Below are positions 1-6,656 of a stretch of DNA of 18,463 nt, in pieces. Each line of letters begins with the position of its first letter. The stretch's first letter is position 1. Source of the stretch: Candidatus Peregrinibacteria bacterium (GTDB taxonomy: Bacteria > Patescibacteriota > Gracilibacteria > Peribacterales > Peribacteraceae); NCBI GenBank assembly GCA_016215715.1, contig JACRIG010000001.1:1-18463 (forward strand). Direction: 5' to 3'. The translations under genes were made by a program, and so were the position numbers. The notes under the pieces were generated by a model. That model was not told the DNA's origin. It ran no database searches and worked only from the letters and a program-made list of their open reading frames with translations.

Positions 1-1
1 C

Positions 2-811
2 GATGAAGCCGCGGGTGCAGACGAAGGTGACGACGAATCAGAGCTTGCGGCACTCCAGCGACAGCTAGAAACACTGGACAGGAAGTGTGGAGATGATGAA
101 GAAACTACGGGTGAAATTCTCACACGCGATGAGGTATTTGAGAAACGCGGGGCGGTCATTGACCCGCTTTTTGATGAGCATGGCACTGACGTCATTGCCC
201 GCCGCATTTATGCCAAAGTAAAAAAGGGATACACGTCAGAGACGAATGTCCGCAATATTTTGCAGAGAGCGAGAACAAAGGCAGCCTATTTGCCCGATGA
301 CATCCGCGGCGCCATCGAAAAGGAATTTGGTCTGGAGGACGGGCACCTCAACGCCAACTGCTTCACAAAACAGCAGTGGAATAAATTAGACGGAGATAAC
401 GGCAAAGCGCCATCGAGAACTCCAAAAGCGAGTACTTCTGTGAAAGATCGGGGTGAAGTACCATCCGTCAAAAAGCGCCCGTATAAGCGCCGTGCTACAG
501 GAGCACCAAATGTAGCGAAGGCGGAACCTGTTTCTGTGGCTGCGCAAAAGGAAGTCGTGACGCCAGAACCGGCAACAGTGGCTGCCAGTGCTCCGGTATT
601 GGTGGAAACGGCTGCACCTCAGAACGCACTTGTTCATCCCGTTTTCACACCAATAAAAGGAAATGATTTTCGTATTGATTTTGCGTTCCGTATCTCTGAT
701 GGTGACGAGGAGACGACGATGCAAGTCGCGTCGACGAGTAAAACATTAAAAAACTTAGTGGGGACGCTCTTAGGTGCAATGACTCAGAAGGCGCCTGACT
801 TAAAACAATAA
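2..811 (+). CDS. Hypothetical protein, 5' end outside window
   Basis: The frame is open from the first complete codon of the window to a TAA, so the start lies upstream. A TTG at 260 is an internal codon and not a convincing start. The visible 269 residues begin with a very acidic stretch (DEAAGADEGDDESE), followed by a charged, probably helical segment of about 100 residues (LAALQRQLETLDRK, then VIARRIYAKVKKGYTSETNVRN). A basic patch (KKRPYKRRATG) and an Ala/Pro/Val-rich linker follow, and the last ~60 residues look folded (FRIDFAFRISDGDEETTMQV). I do not recognise the family. The basic patch beside an A/P linker would suit nucleic-acid or ribosome contact, but that is a guess. A long hairpin follows and the next gene is convergent. 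Confidence 0.75.
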   Translation, partial: DEAAGADEGDDESELAALQRQLETLDRKCGDDEETTGEILTRDEVFEKRGAVIDPLFDEHGTDVIARRIYAKVKKGYTSETNVRNILQRARTKAAYLPDDIRGAIEKEFGLEDGHLNANCFTKQQWNKLDGDNGKAPSRTPKASTSVKDRGEVPSVKKRPYKRRATGAPNVAKAEPVSVAAQKEVVTPEPATVAASAPVLVETAAPQNALVHPVFTPIKGNDFRIDFAFRISDGDEETTMQVASTSKTLKNLVGTLLGAMTQKAPDLKQ

Positions 812-833
812 TCAACTGACGTATTTGCCTGCA

Positions 834-888
834 CTTCACGATAGAACAAAGCACCTGCTGCAAAACGGGTGCTTTGCGTGAAGTTTCT
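834..888. terminator. Long hairpin between convergent genes
   Basis: CTTCACG (834-840) pairs with CGTGAAG (877-883) and CAAAGCACC (847-855) pairs perfectly with GGTGCTTTG (868-876). The bases 841-846 bulge on one side and the loop is 12 nt. On the plus strand TTTCT follows at 884-888, which suits intrinsic termination of the upstream gene. On the minus strand the hairpin lies just beyond the sigma factor stop but lacks a clear U tract, so termination in that direction is less certain. Confidence 0.7.
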
Positions 889-898
889 CCGCCGACAC

Positions 899-2143
899 CT
901 ACTGTATCAAATGCGCAATGCTTCCTTTATTAATCTGCAGCAGATCCGCAAGTGCCTGCATAAAATTGTCCATCGGGAAATACATACTTCCATTACACAG
1001 CCCTTGTACCCATCGCCTGCATGCGAGTCGCTGATGATCGATCATCCCCATAGCAAGCGCAACCTCGGTAAAATTGATGCCGTCTGTTTTTTTGTTGGGA
1101 AATTTTTCATAGAGCAACTCACAGAGTTGTACACGGCTGATTCGTATCACATTATCAGCAGAAATATACCCATTTGCCTCTGCGTGAACTGACTGTCGGC
1201 CCTCAAGAGCATTATATAATTTCATAAGCGCCTCTGACTCAATCTGCCGCACGCGCTCGCGGGTGAGACCCAGCGCCTCGCCGATTTCCTTGAGTGTCAT
1301 CGGGTCTTTTCCCTCTATGAGGCCGAATCGCAGCCGCAGCACCGTCGCTTCACGGGGGTCCATCTTCTTCAGAAGTTCCAGAACTGTTTCAATATTATCC
1401 TTGATAGTAAATTGTGCATCCGGAGCGTACTTTTCGTCATCCGCGATTTTCTCGCCGATGCTCCATGCCGTCTCCCCCGCGGGTGCGGAGGAATCGGTCG
1501 AAGGTGCGCCGTATACCTTCATTGCTTTTTTGATGATCGCAAGTTTTTTAGGCGGCAGATTGAGCTCAAATGCAATCTTCTCGTATGTCGGCTGAGTGCC
1601 ATGCAGATCCTTCAGTCGCGCCTCTTCTCTTCGCCACTTCGCGAGCAGCTCCACCATGTACGCAGGAATCCGGATTGTCTTCGCCGTATTTACAAGTGCC
1701 CGCTTGATCGACTGTTTGATCCAGTAACTCGCATACGTGCTGAAACGCGTGTTCATTTTCGGGTCGAATTTCTCGACGGCACGAAGCAGTCCTAGATTGC
1801 CTTCTTCAATCAGATCCTGAAGACCGAGGCCCTTGCCCGTAAAACTGCGTGCGATATTCACGACGAGACGGAGATTTTTGCGGGTCATCTCGTCACGCGC
1901 TTCGGCGTCACCCAATTGAATCCTCCTGCCGAGTGCTTTTTCTTCATCCGGACTAAGAAGCTTGCCCTCATTAATTTCTTTCAGATATGTTTCGAGCGGA
2001 GACTGAACCGCGCCATTGATTGAATTTTTTCTTTTTCTCCGTTTACCCGTCATCGCACGGTCCGCTGCATCTCCGTTCACCGGTTCATATGACCCATTGG
2101 CAACTTCGCCCATGTCTGCCTCTGCTATCTCGTGTAATCGCAT
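899..2143 (-). CDS. rpoD: Primary-type sigma-70 factor with C-terminal Cro/C1-like HTH
   Basis: 414 residues from ATG 2143. A sigma-70 core is clear: region 1.2 (SPLETYLKEINEGKLLSPDE, ~48-67), region 2 with NLRLVVNIAR, DLIEEGNLGLLRAVEKFD and FSTYASYWIKQSIKRAL (~90-150), region 3 from RIPAYM, and region 4 with the recognition helix GLTRERVRQIESEALMKL (~292-309). There is no long acidic region 1.1. About 95 further residues follow region 4, where primary sigma factors normally end. Their pattern (NFTEVALAMGM, CRRWVQG, NFMQALADLLQI) resembles a Cro/C1-type helix-turn-helix. The frame is open up to 2344 inside glmS. I chose 2143 because it follows the glmS stop and lies ~18 nt after a predicted transcript start; 2113 is an alternative. 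It lies downstream of glmS on the same strand but has its own promoter. It is probably the housekeeping sigma factor, since region 2.4 is complete. Confidence 0.9.
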   Translation of the reverse strand: MRLHEIAEADMGEVANGSYEPVNGDAADRAMTGKRRKRKNSINGAVQSPLETYLKEINEGKLLSPDEEKALGRRIQLGDAEARDEMTRKNLRLVVNIARSFTGKGLGLQDLIEEGNLGLLRAVEKFDPKMNTRFSTYASYWIKQSIKRALVNTAKTIRIPAYMVELLAKWRREEARLKDLHGTQPTYEKIAFELNLPPKKLAIIKKAMKVYGAPSTDSSAPAGETAWSIGEKIADDEKYAPDAQFTIKDNIETVLELLKKMDPREATVLRLRFGLIEGKDPMTLKEIGEALGLTRERVRQIESEALMKLYNALEGRQSVHAEANGYISADNVIRISRVQLCELLYEKFPNKKTDGINFTEVALAMGMIDHQRLACRRWVQGLCNGSMYFPMDNFMQALADLLQINKGSIAHLIQ

Positions 2144-2167
2144 ATCTGATAAACGAATAAGTGGAAC

Positions 2168-2195
2168 ATCGTAGGAGCATTTTTCAAAGGTGCAA
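2168..2195 (-). promoter_or_regulatory. Promoter for the sigma factor gene
   Basis: Read on the minus strand: TTGCAC (2195-2190), 16-base spacer, TACGAT (2173-2168). The predicted start near 2161 leaves a leader of about 18 nt before ATG 2143, with no Shine-Dalgarno. The -35 begins inside the 57-nt gap just past the glmS stop. Confidence 0.55.
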
Positions 2196-2199
2196 GGCT

Positions 2200-3975
2200 C
2201 TATTTCACCGTCACACTCTTCGCTAAGTTCCTCGGCATATCCGGATCTTTCCCTCTCTGGACAGCCAAAAAGTAGGCGAGGACCTGAATGGGGATAATGT
2301 TCACGATCGCCTGCGCATTTCCCGCGTCCGGCACTTTGATCCATTCATTGAAAGCATCATATTTCTGCGGTGAGACGCCGATGACGAATCCTCCGCGGGA
2401 TTTGAGCTGGGTGGCGTTACTGATCATATCCGTCGTCACTTCATCTTTTCCCATCAGCGCGATGCACGGTGTGCCCTGTTCGATGAGTGCAATCGGTCCG
2501 TGCTTCAGCTCACCTCCCGCGAATCCCTCTGCGTGGATGTAACTCACTTCCTGAATCTTGATCGCACTCTCCAGCGCCATCGGGTAGTTCCAGCTCTTCC
2601 CGATGATATAGAGATCTTCTTTCCTCTTAATGAGTTCACTCAGCTGTCGCAGACGCTCAACGTAGCGCGGGTTTAACATGTCGTTGATCATCGAGGATGT
2701 TTCGAGGAGGAGTTTCTTCCCCTCTTTCAGTTTTCCGGTGAGTGCGTACGCAATCAGAAGAAGAACTGCGAGCTGTCCCGTGAGTGCTTTTGTGGAGGCA
2801 ACCGCGCGCTCAGGCCCCGCATTGATCTGCACGGTGTAGTCAGCCTCCCGCGCGATGGTCGACCCCTGTACGTTCACAATCGCGAGCACTTTACTTCCTT
2901 TACTCTTCGCAACACGCATCGCTTCCAGCACGTCGGCCGTCTCGCCGCTCTGGCTGACAACAATCAGCAAACTCTCGGGTTTCAGGAAGTGATGGTAGAG
3001 CTTAAATTCGCTTGCCGGAGCGAAATTCACGTGCTTCTCCGCGACAACGGAGAAAAAGTATTCCGCCGCCATACACGCTTTGCCCGCTGTGCCACAGCCG
3101 ACGAGGAAGGTCCCCTTCGCTTCATTGATCGCCTTCGCAACCGTTTCGATATCCTTCTCATCCTGATTCACCGCGCGTGCGACACTCTCCTTCTGATCCA
3201 TAATTTCCTTGAGCATGTAGTGCGCGTAGTCGCCCTTCTCCGCCTGTTCGGGATTCCACGTGATTGCAATCTCACGCTTCATGCGCTCTTCGCCCGTCGC
3301 GATGTCATAGAAGAGAATGTGCTTTCCGTCGGTTACGACCATTTCTCCGTCGTCGATGTACTGCACCGTCCGCGTGTGCTTCAAAAATGCCGGCGTGTCC
3401 GAGGCGATGTAATAGCCGTCAGAACCGACCCCGACGATGAGCGGCGAGCCCGTGCGCGCGGCGACGAGTGTCTGCGACTGCGTGTGGAGTGCCAGAAATG
3501 CATTGCGTCCTTTGCAGCGGATGCAGGCCTGCCGGAACGCGGCTCCGAAGTCATTGGTTTTCTTCATTTCTTCTTCGACAAGATGTGCCACGACTTCCGT
3601 GTCTGTTTCGGACAGAAACGTGTGTCCCTTTTTGGTAAGTTCCTTTTTCAGCTCATCAAAATTCTCCACGATGCCGTTATGAATAACGGCGATCGTTCCG
3701 TCACAGGACAGATGCGGGTGTGCATTCACCTTCGTCACTCCTCCGTGCGTCGCCCAGCGCGTGTGAGCGATCGCGATATGGGAAGTATCCCCGCCGAAAT
3801 CCTCCGGATTCAGATGACTGATTTTGCCGGTGTCTTTCCGCACTTCCATCGCACTTCCCTCTTTCCATGCCACCCCCCACGAATCGTATCCGCGGTACTC
3901 AAGGTTCTTGAGTCCCTCGATCACCAGCCCTCCCGCATCCGGCCGTGAACCGACGTAACCGAAAATTCCGCACAT
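2200..3975 (-). CDS. glmS: Glutamine--fructose-6-phosphate aminotransferase (isomerizing)
   Basis: 591 residues, close to the family's usual ~609. GlmS makes glucosamine-6-phosphate from fructose-6-phosphate and glutamine, the entry step to UDP-GlcNAc and peptidoglycan. The start MCGIFGYVG exposes Cys2, the class II amidotransferase nucleophile, after Met removal. EYRGYDSWG, HTRWATHGG and HNGIVENF complete the glutaminase half. Two SIS domains follow: VGCGTAGKACMAAEYFF and SQSGETADV in the first, and ALESAIKIQEVSYIHAEGF with GGELKHGPIAL in the second. The C-terminus MPRNLAKSVTVK is the conserved tail of the isomerase active site. The gene has its own promoter directly at the start codon and the sigma factor gene follows 57 nt downstream. 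mraY elsewhere in the window serves the same pathway. Confidence 0.97.
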   Translation of the reverse strand: MCGIFGYVGSRPDAGGLVIEGLKNLEYRGYDSWGVAWKEGSAMEVRKDTGKISHLNPEDFGGDTSHIAIAHTRWATHGGVTKVNAHPHLSCDGTIAVIHNGIVENFDELKKELTKKGHTFLSETDTEVVAHLVEEEMKKTNDFGAAFRQACIRCKGRNAFLALHTQSQTLVAARTGSPLIVGVGSDGYYIASDTPAFLKHTRTVQYIDDGEMVVTDGKHILFYDIATGEERMKREIAITWNPEQAEKGDYAHYMLKEIMDQKESVARAVNQDEKDIETVAKAINEAKGTFLVGCGTAGKACMAAEYFFSVVAEKHVNFAPASEFKLYHHFLKPESLLIVVSQSGETADVLEAMRVAKSKGSKVLAIVNVQGSTIAREADYTVQINAGPERAVASTKALTGQLAVLLLIAYALTGKLKEGKKLLLETSSMINDMLNPRYVERLRQLSELIKRKEDLYIIGKSWNYPMALESAIKIQEVSYIHAEGFAGGELKHGPIALIEQGTPCIALMGKDEVTTDMISNATQLKSRGGFVIGVSPQKYDAFNEWIKVPDAGNAQAIVNIIPIQVLAYFLAVQRGKDPDMPRNLAKSVTVK

Positions 3976-3981
3976 GCGGGC

Positions 3982-4009
3982 ATTCTACGGATTTAGGGCT
4001 TCGGGTCAA
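3982..4009 (-). promoter_or_regulatory. glmS promoter, predicted leaderless
   Basis: Minus strand: TTGACC (4009-4004), 16-base spacer, TAGAAT (3987-3982), then only GCCCGC before ATG at 3975. The predicted first transcribed base is at or next to the A of the start codon. This is the best two-box example of the leaderless layout in the window. Confidence 0.65.
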
Positions 4010-4051
4010 TGAAAAAGAAGAATACTCATTAAGAAATCCTAACGTGTCTTC

Positions 4052-4080
4052 TTGACGCTGATTGCGCCGCATACTACAGT
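4052..4080 (+). promoter_or_regulatory. Promoter for rpsT-ruvX
   Basis: TTGACG (4052-4057), 17-base spacer, TACAGT (4075-4080). An AT-rich stretch lies upstream. The predicted start near 4087 gives a ~20-nt leader that is mostly C and T (for example CTTTTCTGCTTCCCT just before ATG) and has no Shine-Dalgarno. The recA promoter has the same two hexamers. Confidence 0.65.
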
Positions 4081-4106
4081 CCCTCCACTTACTTTTCTGC
4101 TTCCCT

Positions 4107-4370
4107 ATGCCTCTCACGCAGTCCGCCATCAAACGCATGCGCCAGAACAGAGTGCGCAATGCACGCCTGCTCCCTTTCCGGACGCACATGAAAACCATGA
4201 TGCGTAAAATTTCAGATGCAGCGAAGGAGGGGAAGAAGGATGAAGTCGTGAAGCTCCTCCCCGGCGTCTACAAGGCAATCGATATGGCGGCTAAGAAACA
4301 GATCATCCACAAGAAAAACGCATCTCATAAGAAGGCGAAGATGGCGAAGCTCGCTGCGGCGAAAGAGTGA
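4107..4370 (+). CDS. rpsT: 30S ribosomal protein bS20
   Basis: 87 residues, the normal size for S20, a helical, strongly basic protein that binds 16S rRNA in the body of the small subunit. The N-terminus MPLTQSAIKRMRQNRVRN and the later HMKTMMRKISDAAK and KKQIIHKKNASHKKAKMAKLA match the family pattern of three long helices with lysine-rich contacts. The frame continues upstream to an ATG at 4062, but that would add a hydrophobic leader foreign to S20 and would start upstream of the promoter's predicted transcript start; 4107 is therefore used. The stop overlaps the ruvX start as GTGA, so the two genes are almost certainly cotranscribed and translationally coupled. Confidence 0.95.
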   Translation: MPLTQSAIKRMRQNRVRNARLLPFRTHMKTMMRKISDAAKEGKKDEVVKLLPGVYKAIDMAAKKQIIHKKNASHKKAKMAKLAAAKE

Positions 4371-4735
4371 AACTTCTTTCTCTCGACATCGGCACACGCC
4401 ACACCGGCGTTGCGTATTACGATTCCGCGATCGGAGTCGTGATGCCGCTTGATACTATTGAGCATGTATCCGAAGAGGAGATGCTCAGCTCCGTTTCGAA
4501 GCTCATACAGGAACGACACATCGATCACCTGTACGTCGGATTACCCCTTTTACCCTCAGGGAAGGACGGATCACAGGCCGGAATTGTCCGTACGATTCTG
4601 AAGAAAATAGAGGCATTCGGGACCCCCTGTTCCCTCATCGATGAGCGCTACACGACGCCAAAAACCGGCCAAAGTGACGGAAATGCCGCAGCCGCCTGTT
4701 CTCTGCTGAACATCGCACTGGAAAATGGTAGTTGA
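4367..4735 (+). CDS. ruvX: Holliday junction resolvase-like protein, YqgF/RuvX family
   Basis: 122 residues, slightly shorter than the usual 135-140, with a GTG start that overlaps the rpsT stop by 4 bases. The RNase H-like fold signatures are present: LSLDIGTRHTGVA with Asp7, YVGLPLLPSGKDGSQA (57-71), IDERYTT with Glu93, and SDGNAAAACSLL with Asp104. These supply the expected acidic metal-binding residues. Members of this family process the 5' end of pre-16S rRNA, and some have been described as junction resolvases. Coupling to a ribosomal protein gene favours the rRNA role here (inference). The -35 of the next gene's upstream promoter overlaps its stop codon. Confidence 0.88.
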   Translation: MKLLSLDIGTRHTGVAYYDSAIGVVMPLDTIEHVSEEEMLSSVSKLIQERHIDHLYVGLPLLPSGKDGSQAGIVRTILKKIEAFGTPCSLIDERYTTPKTGQSDGNAAAACSLLNIALENGS

Positions 4736-4759
4736 CATTCTCTAAAAAACAGTTAAATT
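4732..4759 (+). promoter_or_regulatory. Upstream promoter for the sigma-4/winged-helix gene
   Basis: TTGACA (4732-4737, a perfect -35 overlapping the ruvX stop), 16-base spacer, TAAATT (4754-4759). Its transcript would have a leader of about 145 nt. That leader holds a small dyad (GTGGA 4817-4821 with TCCAC 4828-4832) and the palindrome GTGTACAC at 4797-4804. Confidence 0.5.
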
Positions 4760-4851
4760 GTCATTAACGGGGTTGTTTTGGTCTTTGGACACCATCGTGT
4801 ACACGGAACAATAACTGTGGAAAACAATCCACCTGAACCACTGGAATAACT

Positions 4852-4879
4852 TTTACATCTGTCAATGTTCTGGTACAAC
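4852..4879 (+). promoter_or_regulatory. Possible second promoter with pyrimidine-rich leader
   Basis: TTTACA (4852-4857), 16-base spacer, TACAAC (4874-4879). A start near 4886 would give a ~24-nt leader of T and C runs (TTCTTTTTTCTCCCCCGC) before ATG 4910, like the rpsT leader. A weak hairpin (ACAAC 4875-4879 with GTTGT 4884-4888) immediately before the T run could instead act on the longer upstream transcript. Confidence 0.3.
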
Positions 4880-4909
4880 GAAGGTTGTTCTTTTTTCTCC
4901 CCCGCTCCT

Positions 4910-6007
4910 ATGCCTGACATGGCCACTCTTTCTTCCCAAACCACTGCAGGAAATTCCAAACTTGCAGTGAACCTGCAATCCTTGCTCGACGACCTTTTTC
5001 TGGTTCTCACTGAGAAGGAATCGATGGTCATCAAGCGGCGCTTCGCCCTGCAGGGGCAGCCCAAGCAGACGCTGGAGAAAATCGGAAAGCACTTTAAGGT
5101 CACACGCGAGCGCATCCGTCAAATTGAGGGAATCGCGCTCAGCAAGCTCCGCCGGACGGTGCGTACGACAAAGCTCAACGAGGTCAATGAAATGGCCAAA
5201 GGAGTCCTGCGTGTCCATGGAGGCGTGATGCGCGAGGATGACCTGATTTCACAGGTCCTCAAGCGGATGCCCAACTCCACGGATCTCGACGGCGCGGTCC
5301 TCCGCCTTTCCTTTTCCATTGATACCGAGATGTCCAGCTCCGGCCACAGCGGAACGTTCGTTCCCTTCTGGCGGCTCGAGAGCCTCGCCATGGAAGATAT
5401 TTCGCTCATCGTCGACTCCATCGTGAAGATCCTCAAGAAGCGCAAGAGCTGTATGAAGAAGGAAGAGCTGATCTCCTCCGCGCAATCCCTCAATCTGTTT
5501 AAGGACCGCATCCCGAGCAAAGAACTTATCTCCAGCACCTTCACCATCGATGAAAGGCTCCGTGAGATCGAAGATGGATGGGGGCTTACCGAGTGGCGAT
5601 TCGTCCGGCCGAGGAGCATCCGCGACAAGGTCGAGATTGTGCTCCGAAAATCCGGCACGCCGCTCCACTTTATGGAAATCGCCAACCGCATCCGCGAGGC
5701 ACATTTTGACCATAAGAACGTCACCATTCAGGCCGTCCACAACGAACTGATCCGCTATCCGCAGTTCGTCCTCGTCGGCCGCGGCCTCTACGCTCTCCGC
5801 GAGTGGGGCTACGAGCCGGGCACGGTCGCAGACGTCATCGAGAAGATCCTCAAGGAAAAGGGACCGCTGAGCAAGAAAGAGATCATCAGTGAAGTCGGCA
5901 AGCAGCGCACCGTGAAGGTCGGTACCATCAGCCTCAACCTCCAGAAGATGCCTTACTTCGTCCGCGTCGGCCGTGCCGTGTACGCGTTCGATCAGAAGAA
6001 AAAGTAG
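4910..6007 (+). CDS. Orphan sigma region 4 fused to HARE-type winged-helix repeats
   Basis: 365 residues from ATG 4910 (an ATG at 4865 is also in frame, but the pyrimidine-rich context matches other starts here). Residues ~34-83 are a sigma-70 region 4: LTEKESMVIKRRFAL, then TLEKIGKHFKVTRERIRQIEG, with nearly the same recognition helix as the main sigma factor. No region 2 is present, so it cannot be a complete sigma factor. Four winged-helix-like units follow: ~98-155 (MREDDLISQVLKRM), ~180-230 (CMKKEELISSAQSL), ~250-297 (TPLHFMEIANRIREAHF to VGRGLYALREWGY) and ~315-360 (GPLSKKEIISEVGK to VRVGRAVYAF). The third fits the HARE-HTH pattern of RNA polymerase delta best. It is probably an RNA polymerase-associated or DNA-binding regulator; the target is unknown. 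Confidence 0.85.
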   Translation: MPDMATLSSQTTAGNSKLAVNLQSLLDDLFLVLTEKESMVIKRRFALQGQPKQTLEKIGKHFKVTRERIRQIEGIALSKLRRTVRTTKLNEVNEMAKGVLRVHGGVMREDDLISQVLKRMPNSTDLDGAVLRLSFSIDTEMSSSGHSGTFVPFWRLESLAMEDISLIVDSIVKILKKRKSCMKKEELISSAQSLNLFKDRIPSKELISSTFTIDERLREIEDGWGLTEWRFVRPRSIRDKVEIVLRKSGTPLHFMEIANRIREAHFDHKNVTIQAVHNELIRYPQFVLVGRGLYALREWGYEPGTVADVIEKILKEKGPLSKKEIISEVGKQRTVKVGTISLNLQKMPYFVRVGRAVYAFDQKKK

Positions 6008-6157
6008 CCCGCAATTTGCGTATTTCTCTTCTGTGCTTTCTGAGTATCTCCATGCAAACCTTTTTCAATGGATCCATTTTGTGCTTGTTTATTCGGGTCT
6101 TTCCCGCACGAAGCATGTTTTGATTTTTTGCAGGCATAAAAAGAAGATCATGAAGAG
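6008..6157. other. Intergenic region between convergent genes
   Basis: 150 bases with no supported gene. It holds a very weak hairpin right after the upstream stop (CGCA 6010-6013 with TGCG 6017-6020, followed by TATTTCTCTT) and a perfect 12-bp palindrome, AATGGATCCATT, at 6067-6078. I see no strong terminator for either convergent gene. Confidence 0.5.
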
Positions 6158-6496
6158 TTATACCGTCAATAATCTGAATCCTGCATGGTTTTCTAAACGT
6201 GTGATTCTATCATTGTGTTGTTCCAGACGGTCTTTGAAGATACCGTTGAAATCGTGAACGAGTTGTTCATTTTGTACTTTAAACTGATGAATCATCATCT
6301 GCTGGTTTCTTTTTTCAAATTCGCGAAAACCTCTTGTCATCTCGTGTCTGAGTGCGACTGCCACGGTCTTAAGATCGTCCTTTGTCGCCATTTCGCGTCT
6401 GAGATCGACTGATAACATCTGAAGATCCTTTTTCGTTGCTGTCGCGAGACTACGAAGATCTTTCTTGGTAGCCGGCTTGTGATCATCCTTTTTCAT
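6158..6496 (-). CDS. Small coiled-coil protein with ATKKDL-type repeats
   Basis: 112 residues, highly charged, with no signal peptide or membrane segment. The first half contains spaced repeats (ATKKDLRSLATATKKDLQML, then REMATKDDLKTVA and ALRHEM), and the second half is a heptad-like helix (FREFEKRNQQMM, then QNEQLVHDFNGIF, then RLEQHNDRITRLENHAG). Proteins of this type are common in small-genome bacteria and generally have no assigned function; an oligomerising coiled coil is all the sequence supports. A good promoter sits 18 nt upstream of the ATG. The gene is divergent from the lipoprotein gene and shares a 160-bp intergenic region with it. Confidence 0.75.
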   Translation of the reverse strand: MKKDDHKPATKKDLRSLATATKKDLQMLSVDLRREMATKDDLKTVAVALRHEMTRGFREFEKRNQQMMIHQFKVQNEQLVHDFNGIFKDRLEQHNDRITRLENHAGFRLLTV

Positions 6497-6514
6497 GAGG
6501 GGTGGGGGAAGTGA

Positions 6515-6543
6515 ACAATATCCACCCTACGCGCTTCCGGCAA
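6515..6543 (-). promoter_or_regulatory. Promoter for the coiled-coil gene
   Basis: Minus strand: TTGCCG (6543-6538), 17-base spacer, TATTGT (6520-6515). The short leader before ATG 6496 is again C/T-rich (CTTCCCCCACCCCTC) and lacks a Shine-Dalgarno. Confidence 0.6.
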
Positions 6544-6602
6544 ACACATTTTCAGAAGAAATCGGAGGAGCGTACTCTTGCTCTCTCATAAGCCATGAAA
6601 TA

Positions 6603-6624
6603 CGTTCTGCCTATAGGCAGAACG
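6603..6624. promoter_or_regulatory. Perfect 22-bp palindrome over the lipoprotein -35 region
   Basis: GTTCTGCCTATAGGCAGAAC (6604-6623), with C 6603 and G 6624 extending the symmetry to 22 bp. The following -10 is at 6641, so the palindrome's right half occupies the -35 position. This is typical of an operator for a dimeric repressor. A near copy lies upstream of recA at 7609-7628. No U tract follows, so it is not a terminator. Confidence 0.6.
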
Positions 6625-6637
6625 CCCCCCTTCCTTG

Positions 6638-6646
6638 TGCTATACT
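6638..6646 (+). promoter_or_regulatory. Extended -10 for the lipoprotein gene
   Basis: TGC followed by TATACT (6641-6646), 10 bases before ATG 6657. There is no -35 consensus because the palindrome occupies that position. The transcript would be leaderless or have only a few bases before the start codon. Confidence 0.6.
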
Positions 6647-6656
6647 CTGCCTCCTT

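Noticed and set aside
2144..2344. Sigma factor starting at 2344 inside glmS
   Set aside because: The extra 67 residues are antiparallel-free but lie over the glmS 3' coding region, lack sigma features, and would place the start upstream of the predicted promoter.
2989..3948. 319-codon plus-strand open frame across glmS
   Set aside because: It is a shadow of glmS, rich in Arg and Cys with no motif. The high GC at codon third positions makes long antisense frames common here.
4698..4713. TGTTC-N6-GAACA dyad in ruvX as a third copy of the recA/lipoprotein operator
   Set aside because: It lies inside coding sequence, matches only the outer five bases in a different register, and is not promoter-placed.
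6010..6020. Terminator after the sigma-4/winged-helix gene
   Set aside because: The stem is only 4 bp with a 3-nt loop, and the following tract is not a clean U run.
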